Assembly: GCF_020921035.1 (NCBI RefSeq)
Contig: NC_063153.1
Coordinates: forward strand, 17,422,001-17,486,000
Length of the DNA stretch: 64,000 nt
Direction of reading: 5' to 3'
Origin: Rhodamnia argentea
Taxonomy: Eukaryota; Streptophyta; Magnoliopsida; Myrtales; Myrtaceae
In this document: positions 34,444 through 45,326 of the stretch, one piece after another
Position numbering within the stretch: the first letter of the stretch is position 1
Layout: the number at the start of each line of letters is the position of its first letter
Notes under the pieces: model-generated
Seen by the model: the letters and a program-made list of their open reading frames with translations, nothing else
Told to the model about the DNA's origin: nothing
The model's database searches: none
Made by a program: the position numbers and the translations under genes

Positions 34444-37400
34444 ATGGCGAACGAGGAAGAAGAGAGAGTTCTAGAGATTCAGCTGGAGCTTCAATTGCAG
34501 GAGCAGAGAGACTCTCTTTCTTCACTCAAGGAAGCCCTTGTCTCTGACCCTGCCAATCCCGAGATCCTCGCCGTCCGTCCCCTTCTCCCTCGTTCATCTT
34601 CTTGGTCCTGTTTTTTCCTTTTCGAGCGCCATTTTTTGGTCCTTGGAATGGATCTCCTTCGGGTTTTTGAAAGCTTCTTATTCGCGTTCGATTGTTTATT
34701 GGCTAATATGCGTCTTGGCAAGTTGCTTGTAATCTGGGCCAGTTTATTTTGTGTACTCTATTGCTTTGCTTGTAATGTTTGATTGGTGCTGAGATTTGGG
34801 AAAGCTGCTGAGAACCCTAAGTAATGATTTAGAACATTTTTGGAAGAGACGCTTAAGAAAACTGAGAGTAACCCGGGAGCTATTGAATTATGTTGAGGTA
34901 GTATTATGTTGGCAGAGTAATGATCAGCTTATTTCTAGTTGCGAATTACAGATGGTTTTTGCATTTTGAGTTTTGTTCATATTGTACAAGGATACTTCTT
35001 GTTTGGTTCTAGTTTCTGCTGCATCAGTGAATCCTGCATTGGTGGTTGATACTTTGTGATGAAATTTGCATGTCTATGCATGTAAGGTCCTCATCAATAG
35101 AAAGTCAGTGCTAGTGGTATTTTCTTTTCGTGCGCATCCCAACATACTCTGCTTCCCCAGGTTCATGAAGAGCTGGTTTTGGCAATAAGAGATGCGGAGG
35201 AAGGGCTATTTCATCTTAAACGTGCACGTTTGTTACGGGAAGTTGATTCAGTGGCACAGAAGTCAGATTCTGCTGTTGAGGATGTTAAGGTGGAGTCTTT
35301 GGATCCAAATGATGTTGAAGCTGAGCCTCTGGAGGAGCAAAGGTACTCCATTGGGTCAAAATGTCGATTTCGCCACAGCGATGGTCGCTGGTATAATGGT
35401 CAGATAGTTGGATTGGAGGGTTCACAGTTGGCCAAAATCTCTTTCCTCATGCCGACCACTGAAAATATGCTGGTCAGTGCAGCTTTCTTTCTTTTCACCC
35501 CCATTACAATATGCATAGGCTTATGTATTTCGTTCATTTTAGCAAAATCAATTTTGGACAACTAAAAAAAATACGATTAGTAGTTCATGTCACGATTGAA
35601 GTCCTTGATTGAGATCCTGATAGTGATTTTAGCTTGGCCAGTCTGCCCTTGCCCTAATGTAGACTAGTAGGCTGTGAGAATGACATTGTAGGCGCTTCCG
35701 TTTTAAGATAATTCAAGCTGGTTAACTGCTGTCACTGGCCACAGTATGAAAGCAATGGGGGATTCTTAACCTAGCCTCTGAGTATCTTACGTGAAAAGTT
35801 CTTGAGCAAAATGTTTTTCTTATTTAGATCACATAAAACCAACTAATTGATTGTGAAGAATAAAGGGAAGCAAACTTCCATATGAGCAAATGTGGATAAA
35901 TAAGACAGAGAGCATTAACCATACGTCAAAGCTATTGCACAACCTGTATAATCTTTGGGATACACAATATTATATTTGTACATTTTGTTCATTCCCTCTG
36001 TGCATGAAAGTTTGCTGCCGTTTTTTCGATCTTTGTGCAAATGGAAGTAACAGCCACTCTAGGTAGTGTTTCACCAGAAAGAAAATGAATTCTATCCTAT
36101 CTCTTCTTTATCATTTATTGTGAGGGACTCCACAATTTGTTGTGCTTTTGTGACCTGTATTGTTTGGATCAGGTTGTACTATGAATAAAACTAGTTAGGT
36201 AAATGGAATATCTTGCCCACATCAAATCCTAAACATGATAAAAGTACATTAATTTGAATGAGAATATGGGCCAATTCCCAGTCCTGGTGAAATGTCTAGT
36301 GCTTCTTAACTTTTCTGAGGCTTTTGAATAACCTTTCCTGTTCATTGCGAAGATTATGATGTTAGGCACTGGTTGGAGATTCTATTAGCACCCAACTTGA
36401 AGTTCTTACTGGGAATATGCATGTCTTTTTATTGGACCTGACACTATTCTAATAACTGTGTTAATGATTCTCTCTTTTAGGTGTCTTCTCTATAAGTTTT
36501 CCTTTGACCTATCTATACAGCTTTCGGATGAAATATTTGCATGTTCTTTGGCAGATGTGCCAAAAGAACAATCTTTCATGTTTGCTCGACCGTGATTTGT
36601 GTCACATAGCGGATCAAAAGCTCTCAATTATGGTGTGAAATTTGACTAGTTATTATGAAACCACTAATGCTAGGCCACCAAAGTGCAGATATGCAAGTTC
36701 TTTCTACAGCAACGATGTCGGTTTGGTACTAGCTGCCGCTTATCACATGGTATGTTGCAACTAAAGGAACAAACACAACCTGCAAAGTGTCTGGAAGAAT
36801 CATAAATATCCCATGTTTTCACCACAGATTCTTGTCACCATAGTCATCAGCATTTGTCTGGCAGTTTTTCCATGTTGCTTTTGGCAAGATATATAGTTCC
36901 TTCTCTTACCTTGTAGCTTTATCTTGTCCCACATACGGTACCAATATAAGCCCTGATAATCCATTACTTCTTTTTTGAGAGCATTTCCTACCTGACATAT
37001 ATGTATGTCTCAGGAGTAGATGTTCCATTATCATCCTTAAAGAAATTTGTCCCAACAAGTTGGGAGCAGTCATTGGTGGGGTCCAGTATATGGGCAACAT
37101 CAGAGAGTAAAGCTGGTGTATGGAGAGAAGCTGAGCTTGAATCATGGGATGATGAATGTGGTCTTGGACAAGTTGTTTTCCGGGATGATGGAAGCTCTGC
37201 AAAGCTTGGCATGGATTATATAGCTCTATCTGAATACGCGGAAATCAGCGATGAAGAAGAGAGTGATTCAAGCTCAGAGCAATCTTACTCTAGTGACTAT
37301 GAAGAAGAGGACCCTCAATGTCTAGGATTTCTTGAAAGTGCTGCAAATCAGAGGGGCATCCAGACAGAAACTGCCATTTTTGCTAAGTGGGAGAATCACA

Positions 37401-38002
37401 CACGCGGAATAGCATCCAAGATGATGGCCAACATGGGCTATTGTGAAGGGATGGGTTTAGGCAGATCTGGGCAAGGAATGGTTGAACCCATTCCCGTGAA
37501 AGTCCTTCCACAAAAACAATCACTAGATGAGGCCCTAAAGTCTAATGAACACAACAAAGATCATGAAAGTCGGGCAAAGAAGCGCAGCAGAGGTGGAAAA
37601 AAGAAACGTGAGAAGAAGTTTGCTGCGGCAGCTCGGGCAGCAAAGGATGAAGAAGAAAGGAGACCAGATGTCTTTAGTCTGATCAATACACAACTTGCAA
37701 TGCATGGGGAGGCGTTGAATGGTAAGTCTGCAAAGAAGCAGCAACTTAAAGATCCTGGGGAGAAGAAAATAGATAGGCAGGCTCTTGTTGCTTATGATGA
37801 CGAGGTGAAGGAATTGCGAATGCGAGTGGAGAAGCTTGAAGAGATGGTCGTTAGGAACAAGAATGACAAGGTAGTGAGTGAGGCGGCCATGAGGAAGTTG
37901 GCTGAAACTCGCAAAGCTTTGGCTGAGGCTGAGGCAGCTCATGCTTCTGCATCTCATGCGATTATGTCCAAGGAGAAAGAAAAGAAATGGCTGAAGTTTT
38001 GA
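34444..38002 (+). CDS. C3H22: Zinc finger CCCH domain / G-patch protein (C3H22-type, ZGPAT-like)
   Basis: A four-exon gene of 496 residues: 34444-34572, 35161-35472, 36689-36749 and 37014-38002. An N-terminal helix rich in E, L and Q is followed by a Tudor-like segment ([19 protein letters not shown], about residues 100-140). Next comes one CCCH finger in the tiny exon 3 (C149-x7-C157-x5-C163-x3-H167), an acidic Ser-rich stretch (245-268), a G-patch (about 299-345, [20 protein letters not shown]), a basic region and a C-terminal coiled coil. This order is that of ZGPAT and Arabidopsis C3H22 (At2g24830), nuclear proteins thought to act in transcriptional repression or RNA processing. The exon 1 donor is a weak GTCCGT, and the introns are large (588, 1216 and 264 bases). 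An earlier AG at 36553-36555 would give a stretch lacking a CCCH finger, so I rejected it. Confidence 0.92.
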
Positions 38003-38488
38003 TATCAGATACTGTGTTCTTGTATACTGCTTTTGTAATATGCTCTGTAAGATGTGGATTTGAAGGTTGGCCATGGTGCTTGTATTCATGCATCAAGGAG
38101 AGCTCGTCTTTTCCCCTCTTGAGAATGATTTATTCAGGTATATTCATCAAACTAATGATTAGATGATTATACACCTTTCTGCAGTGGTAAAATTTGATGA
38201 GAGACATGATCTGGCTACTGTTGGATGGTACAATTACAAAATCCTGCAAGAATACCCCGTAAAATCTGTGGAACCGGCAGGGGTCGAGTATATTCTGAAT
38301 GGGCAGACCATAACGGTTGCGAACAGAAAATCAAGCAATTGCAATTTGCGAAGGTATCATTGTCAAAGGAAGAGCATTTCATTCAATATTCAACTAGATA
38401 CAAATTTGCTACACCAACTACATTTTATATGAAAGTATTTCCTGCCATCCTGAAATACCTGGAAGCATAACGTGCAACGATCAAGGAC
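38003..38488. other. Convergent 3' flanks of the CCCH gene and TIC55
   Basis: Only 486 bases separate the two stop codons on opposite strands, so the 3' untranslated regions must lie close together or overlap. An open frame at 38163-38432 shows no family resemblance. Confidence 0.6.
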
Positions 38489-40951
38489 TCACAATCTCCG
38501 GTGAGTCCTGACGAAGTTTGTAGTATTCATAGCAATAGCTGTCGAACACACATAAACTCCACCAAAGCATGCCGTTGCTGCCGCCAAGAGTATCACCTTC
38601 CACTGTCTAGCAGACGCTAAAATAGCCAATGCAGTCAATGCAGCAGCCAAAGCAAAAAGCCCATTCTTCCAAGCTTCAAACGCTTTCACAGCATTTCTGC
38701 ATCCTTTGCAGTGAATCACATGCCTGAAGTATCTGTTGGCCCAATTAGGAGCGTGCATTGTCCCAACACCTCCCTTGGCAGGTGAGGACGCAGAGACTCT
38801 GGCGACTAAACCAGCCGGCGCGTGTTCCACCACAGCAGGCTCCTTCGGCAAGGAAATGGTGCTGTGCCCAAAATGATAAGGCATTCCGTGCCCCACTTTG
38901 TCCATCCACTTCCTGTACTCGGCTACCCATGTGTCTGAGGACCTCAAGCTAAGGTAGAGCTGCTTTGTGGGAACCTTTTCTCTTATCAAAACTTCATTTT
39001 GCGATGAAAGAAATCCCATATCTTGCTCGAATACTTTACTCGCATTCTGGTGGAAGTACCATTTAGGGAAGACTTTAGCCAAAGGAGATCTCATCGTCCC
39101 TCCAAACCTGACAATAAGCATGGACTTCCCTTGACCAGTTGGCCTACAGAGGAATAGACCAGTGAAGTAGTGTTTTACTCCATTCTTGTCGATGATTTCT
39201 CTATTGTTTTGAAGAACACATGGTGCTTCAAAGCGCAAAAAGTTGGGTAGTGACTCATCTTTCTCTTTACCCCACCATCCTGCAAATCCTCGGTCCGTCC
39301 GTTCAGTTACTTGGAAACATAGTGGTTGGGCATCTTCCCTTTTTGCTGTCCAATCTGTTCTATCATGTGAAATTGGGATATGGGCTGGATCCATAAGGTT
39401 CTCCAGAAGTATGGAATGATCGTAAGGAAGCTCGTGGGTAGTTGAAGTGTCTTGAAACCCCGGCCTTGCAAAATTCTCGAACCAAGGTATCTTGCTGAAG
39501 TTTGGCGGTGTCTTCAGAGACATCCACACCCACACAACTCCTTGAGAATCCCTCACCTCATATGTCTTAACACAAGCAGATCGTGGAATTTTCGCATCCG
39601 CCGGCAGCTGTAACATTAGTAAAGACACATTACTTTCATTTTCCATCAGTGGGGAGTGTGGTAAATCCATTTATTGGAACAAAAGAGCTAGGTCAATATA
39701 AACAAGGACCAACCTGAGGTATCTTGACACATTTTCCCTCGCCCTCGAACTGCCAACCATGGTACAAACATTCCAATCTCCCATCAATCAGCTGACCTTC
39801 TGATAGCTTTGCCAGCCTGAAGAAGGGATTCGCCATCAAAAGGTTTGAACACCAACAACCACCATGTAAGTTAAGTGAAAACCCCTATCCTCATAAGGAG
39901 ATGTAAGTTGACACTAAAGCCTGTGAAACCCGGAAACACTTTCCTCGAACTGTAATGAACACAGGATCTTCAAGCGATCTATGAAAATCTAGCTCAGCTA
40001 GATTGTTAAGACAGGAAATGCAGGAGCTTGTTCCCCACTTAATAGCTATAAGTTCTATCTCGAGAGGCGATGCAGATGAGAAAGGGAGGCCAGGACGAAC
40101 ACAAAAACAGCTCACTTCCCAACCTCTTTGCATTTTAAGAACCACGGTACAGCTAGAATATCCGAGTTAGCACAATCGATTAAATACTTCAAACAAGCTA
40201 CACCACTCATGGATGATCAATTGATCATCGCTCTTCCCTTCTTCTCGTGATAAGAGGGAGAAGATTCAAAGTTTATCTCCTTCTGTCCTGTCCAGTAACC
40301 GGGACAGGGGCCCGTCGCAAAGCCCGAGAGACCAAATCGATAAACTTGATTACACCCATCAATCAAGCTCAGAGAATGTCAAACACCCACACAAATACAA
40401 ATAATATACGATCAGGCCGGCCCTGAAAAAGGACGGCGTTACCTGTGGGGACAGCGATCTTCGTAACACCTGAGCAAGCCGTCGCCGTCTCGGTAGAGGA
40501 CGAGCTGCTTGTCGAACACGGTGAGGCCCAACGGGGCGTCGTCGGGGACGTCGTTGGTGAGGTAGAGAGGGTACCATTCCTCCGTCCAATCGTAGTCCGC
40601 CACGACCCTCTCCCCACTCCGCTCCTCCTCGCTGGCGGGGCCCACAAGGACCTGCGCATCCTCGTCCTCAAGCGAAGGAGCAGCGTCCCTGAAGCCCGTC
40701 GAGACCGCGTGAAGTCTGAGGTTGGGGGTGGGTCTTAAAGGGAGGGAGGACTTGAGAGGTGTTGGTGGGGTGAGAGAGAGCTTGGGTTTGTTGTTGTTGG
40801 TGGAGGAGGAGGAGGGGAACCATAAGGGGGGAGTGGAGGAGAGACATGGGCATGGGCATGGGCATGGACGTGGAATGAAGAAGATGCGAGAGCCAAGGAG
40901 CGGGGGAGAGGGAAAGGATGGCAGGTGAAGGAGTGAAGACGAAGCTGCCAT
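38489..40951 (-). CDS. TIC55: TIC55, Rieske-type inner-envelope protein of the chloroplast
   Basis: A three-exon gene of 576 residues: 40443-40951, 39714-39816 and 38489-39607. It belongs to the PAO/PTC52/TIC55 Rieske monooxygenase family. The [2Fe-2S] ligands are C167-x-H169 (RCPHR) and C186-x2-H189 (CLYHGW), and the mononuclear iron site is in [13 protein letters not shown] (about N274, D277, H280, H285). A redox CxxC pair is at C504/C507 (HCKGC), followed by two membrane helices (about 520-560) and the tail NFVRTHRRL. The opening [15 protein letters not shown] and that tail fit TIC55 (At2g24820) better than PTC52 or PAO. TIC55 hydroxylates chlorophyll breakdown products and is linked to the import translocon. 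The transit peptide is unusually long and contains a Pro-Cys repeat. Start is the ATG giving MAASSS; the upstream in-frame start is GTG. Confidence 0.95.
40848..40874 (+). repeat. Hexanucleotide repeat in the TIC55 transit peptide
   Basis: CATGGG repeated about four times, degenerating to CATGGA, on the plus strand. On the coding strand it reads as alternating Pro and Cys (PCPCPCPC), near residues 25-35 of TIC55. Likely prone to length change. Confidence 0.85.
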
Positions 40952-41014
40952 GCCATGGGAAGGAGTTGAAAAGTAGACAGGACAAGGTTGGGGGAGGAGT
41001 GAAAGGAAAGGAGA

Positions 41015-41037
41015 TCGGTCGGTCGGTCGGTCGGTCG
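41015..41037 (+). repeat. Tetranucleotide microsatellite GGTC in the TIC55 leader
   Basis: About five and a half copies of TCGG lie some 65-85 bases upstream of the TIC55 ATG, probably within the 5' untranslated region. A simple-sequence length marker. Confidence 0.9.
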
Positions 41038-41527
41038 TTCGTCTTTTGCTTGGAGGATCGTCGCACTTCTCTCCTCCACACAAAATTTTCGGCACTTGCC
41101 GTTTCTACTAGACTCGCTCTTGTCTCTTTGTTGCCTTCTCTTTTCTTACAAAATGCTTACCCAACACAAATTACTGAAAGATAAAAACTACATTAATAGA
41201 TGAGATATCATTGTTTCTGTAGTCGCTTTAATTGCTTTTGTGGCGCAGAGTGCACTTTCTAATTAAGAACGCGGAATATCCGAACGTCGCCTAGAATTTC
41301 ATGAATTATTGAGAATTATGTTGAATCGCTGCAAGTTTCCTAATTCGTCATTTCGAGGCCAGTCGAATTGATGGAATAAGAAGATGTTGCTAATCCTGTC
41401 GCGATGATCATGGGTTCCTCTTTCGAGCTCGAGCAAAGAGACTTAGACGCATTCACTTGTCCAATTTGACAACCATGATTCATGTTCTAATGCTACACAA
41501 GGATTACAAGCCCATCGAAATAATCAC

Positions 41528-41864
41528 ATAATTGGTTTCCGAACTTTTGATTTATTAAATGTGATCCCTAGATTTTAATCAACGTGCAATGTCGTCCTTG
41601 AAATTTTAATCTGTTCAATGCATTCCCTGAACTTTTAGTAATATAGTCCATAGTCTAAATGAAAATATTTAATATTACCTTTCCATTGATTCAATTTCAA
41701 AGACAATAAGTGATGGTTGGATTGAACATGTATCAATTGTTAAGGGATCGCATATAATAAATTAAAAATTCAGGGTCGACATTATACATTGATCAAAAAT
41801 TTCAAGGATGAAATTGTATATTTGGCCAAAATTTAGGGACCACTTGCGTCATCTTTCCAACTAT
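41528..41864. mobile_element. Foldback MITE, same family as 30345-30600
   Basis: Left-arm phrases TTTATTAAATGTGATCCCT and GTCCTTGAAATTTTAAT are complemented on the right by AGGGATCGCATATAATAAAT and AAAATTTCAAGGATG. The outermost stretch TTGGTTTCC pairs with a diverged copy near 41860. Target duplication not resolved; non-coding. Confidence 0.55.
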
Positions 41865-42140
41865 TAAACAAGAACGTTGGATGATGTCAAATTAACATTG
41901 GAATGGAAAAGAATTTGAATTCATTTTGGGCCTTTGTATTGGCCCCTCAAGAAGGATGGAAGCCCAATCAGGAAACAAGGCGAAGCTCGCTTCCATCCGC
42001 CGTTTCACCTCAACCGGGCGGCGGGCAGCAGATGCTTCAGTTCTCCGAAAGCCGGCATCGACGACGGTGATTTGGTGATACCCAGCTTAAACCCTAGACC
42101 CCCGTTCGCCTGTGAATCCTGGTGATATCACAAATTCTCG

Positions 42141-45100
42141 ATGAAGATAGCCGTCGAAGGTTGTATGCATGGAGACCTCGACAACGTCTACAAGACCCTT
42201 CAGTACATCGAACGTCAGCGCAACATCAAGGTCGACCTTCTCCTCTGTTGCGGCGACTTTCAGGTAGCTTCGACGCTCTCCCTCGCATGCGAGATGCGAC
42301 CATTGTCAGTTTGTGTCCTGTCGTGATGTCAATTTGATGCCCGATTCCGAGTTCAGTTGAAAATTCGCACTCTGCTTAGCTCCGTAGAAAATTGGCTTCT
42401 TTTGGCGTAGACAAGTTCTATTCTTGAAGATGGAAGTACTTGAATTTATCTTTAGCTGAAGAGACAATAACCTGATACCATATCAATGATGGATGTTCTG
42501 GATTTGGGAATGAGAGAGATTTGGAGAGCTTGAATGTGCCCAGGAAGTATCGGGCAATGAACTCGTTTTGGAAGTACTTTTCCGGGGAGCAGGTTGCGCC
42601 TGTTCCAACTATATTCATTGGCGGGAATCATGAAGCTTCCAATTACTTGTGGGAATTGTGAGTGGATTCTTTTCTCGAATTTCTGGTCTTGTAGAACATT
42701 TTTGGTGTCTTCCTTCTTTTTACCGTGAAATCTTTCATTGTTAATGTCCTGAAGTTTGCAATGTGTGAAGTGTTGCAAAGGGGCAGTTCCCTTTAGAATT
42801 TGTTTAATTGAAGCTCACTCATTTCAGTTGCTCTGTCTGTCTAATTGCATGTGCAACTAAAAGTGGCACCTGTACTGACATATATGGTATTTCCTACGTT
42901 TGGAGGCCTTCAGTCTTGTCTTTATGTAACTTTTAAGTGTATGGCTGATTGTATTTCCGCTGGTTGGCTTGTTGGTTTCACTTCTTCACTTTCAGGCAAT
43001 TCTTAGTGGATTTGTTGTTTTTCTAGGTACTATGGAGGATGGGCAGCACCTAACATATACTTCTTGGGGTTTGCTGGGGTGGTCAAGTTTGGGAACATCC
43101 GTATTGGTGGACTCTCCGGAATTTATAATGCACGTCATTATCGTTTAGGTTAGTTTTTCTTTGATCAATTTTATTGAAACTAGATGACAGATTGGTGCAG
43201 CACTTGTTCACTCACTCCAGTGATCTTGGTACATGCATTGCATCTGCCGTCCGAATGAAGTAGGCCCTTCAATGGAGAGTTTAAACAATGTTGCATAGAG
43301 CGTGTAGTAGTACCCATATACATATGGATGCTCTTTACAATCTAATCAAGATAGTGTTTTGTGGACAGGACACTATGAAAGGCCTCCTTATAACGAGAAC
43401 ACTATCAGGTCTGTTTACCATGTTCGTGAGTATGACGTGCACAAACTTATGCAAGTTGAGGAACGAATCGACATTTTTCTTTCCCATGATTGGCCTCTTG
43501 GCATCACTGACTGTGGAAACTCTAAGAAACTCATTCAGCAGAAGCCATTTTTCGAGAAAGAGGTAACAAGAAATATTTGATAGCGATGCCACTATGATTT
43601 AACAGGCCTTGAAGATTACTCTCTCTCTGGAGAATTTGCTTTCCAGATTTTTCAAAAGACTCTTGGAAATAAGGCTGCGGCTCAACTGCTGGAGGAGTTA
43701 AAGCCCACTTACTGGTTTTCTGCCCATCTACACTGCCAATTTGCTGCTTCTGTTCAACACGGTGTAGATGGTCCAGTGACCAATTTTCTTGCTCTTGATA
43801 AGTGCCTGCCAGGCCGCAAGTTTTTACAGGTATGATCTCGTCTTTGATCAATTTTACCGAGCTCTGAAGTTGAAGCTGATGTTGCTTTGTTATTAGATCG
43901 TTGATATTGAGTCAGAGTCTGGACCCCATGAGATTTTGTATGACGAGGAATGGCTGGCAATAACGCGGAAGTTTCATTCTGTCTTTCCTTTGACCACTAA
44001 AAGTGCAGATTTTGGGTTTGTAAATGTGCATGTCACTCTATTTCTTTGCATAGCCCTCCCATGTGGGCAAGCATCATCGCATATATGTAATGACTAGCTG
44101 GTGAATCAATATAACAGGTCTGTTCAACTTGACATGCAAGATTGTCGACAATGGGTCAGGAGCAGACTTCAAGAGAGAGGTGCTCGACCTTTTGAATTTG
44201 AAAGGACAGTTCCATGTCACAATCCCTCTCAACCCTCTTCTAATGGTTCACCAGGTAGGAGTTTTGAGGTCACCAATATGACTCCTCTTTGATTTCTCCA
44301 ACTTCTTTCTGTACACTAAGAATAGCTGTCCATGCGTTTTTATGTGGTAGCTTGGTCTGAATGCAATTGTATTGTGTTGGATAATTGCTAAAAAATATAT
44401 ATATATTAAGCAGTGGTTTATTGGATTATGATTTTACATTGAAACTGTTGAGCTAATGCAGCTAGATTAAAATGATTTGATATTTTGAGAGTTTTTTTTT
44501 TTTGGACTTCTTGAGTTGAGCTGTTATCATCAATATGCGATTCTTTCATGGAGATATGCGTGGTTCAGGACACTTTGATTGCAGAGCCAGTATTTTCTTC
44601 TGAAAGTTAAGGAATGGCTTATTCTTCAACAAGATGTCTCCGTGATACATGTACTAAGTACAATGGCTGAGAATTTTGCAGTGATTGTCACATTTTACAA
44701 ATGCCAAGGCTTTTGTCTGCTGCAGTGTAGTCTGTATTGCAAAAAGGCACATTGCTTTATCTATGCTATTTATTTGGTTGTGTTGGAGCTGTATTTCCTT
44801 GTATGAACAAGCCCTGTTCAAACCTGTAGTCTACTGTTGTTTGCTATCACCACCAACTAAGGGGCATTAATTTATGGTAACCAAGCAAATGTGATTGAGC
44901 TTTCACAAATTATGCTGACCCTTGGCATGATTACATGTACGTTCTACTCCAGCATTGCCTCGAAACCCTCAGACAGAATCATTATTGCAACTACTGGAGC
45001 TTCCTTACCTCCTTGATGTCACATCAGAATCAAGGGATCCAATCAGCAGTCCCGCTTCAATGATCTACCAAGGTAACCATGCTGTTAGCTTATGTGTTTA

Positions 45101-45326
45101 TAACATGGACTGCTCTGTTCGACCTGAGAGACATATTTTAAATATTTTCTACTCAGTCTCAGTGTACATAAGCTAGGCCACGCTGTTTAGCGGCTCTCAA
45201 TAAATCTAATTGAGTTGTTTACATGTCATAGGTTCTTTGGGGGCTGATAACGAAGAAATTCCTATTGATGACATTGATGAATTAGAAGAGCTTGAAGAAG
45301 ATAATGTCAAGACTGAGGATGAATAG
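42141..45326 (+). CDS. DBR1: Lariat debranching enzyme (DBR1)
   Basis: A nine-exon gene encoding about 411 residues: 42141-42263, 42515-42657, 43027-43148, 43369-43562, 43647-43829, 43897-44015, 44118-44254, 44953-45072 and 45232-45326. DBR1 hydrolyses the 2'-5' bond of intron lariats in the nucleus. It is a metallophosphoesterase: the ligands C8, H10 and D39 ([15 protein letters not shown]), GGNHE (N79/H80), SHDWP and SAHLHC are all present. The plant C-terminus ends in an acidic tail [17 protein letters not shown]. The exon 2 start is a problem: relatives have about five further residues (AVRNE) after GDFQ, but the genomic sequence before 42515 reads GATTTGGGAATGAG with no AG acceptor in the right place. 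My start at 42515 keeps the frame but shortens this loop. Orthologue of At4g31770. Confidence 0.92.

Larger units (their letters stand above)
40952..42140. other. Divergent promoter region between TIC55 and DBR1
   Basis: About 1.2 kb shared by two divergent genes. It includes the TIC55 leader with a microsatellite, a foldback MITE (41528-41864) and the DBR1 leader. No other gene seen. Confidence 0.6.

Noticed and set aside
36555..36640. Exon beginning ATGTGCCAAAAG in the CCCH gene
   Set aside because: It has no CCCH spacing and runs into a stop; the true finger is at 36689-36749, in frame on both sides.
37535..38089. 184-codon minus-strand frame
   Set aside because: It is antisense to the last exon of the CCCH gene.
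38489..40951. PTC52 or pheophorbide a oxygenase as the identity of the Rieske protein
   Set aside because: The start of the mature protein and the C-terminal tail match TIC55, and the neighbour is C3H22, as next to TIC55 in Arabidopsis.
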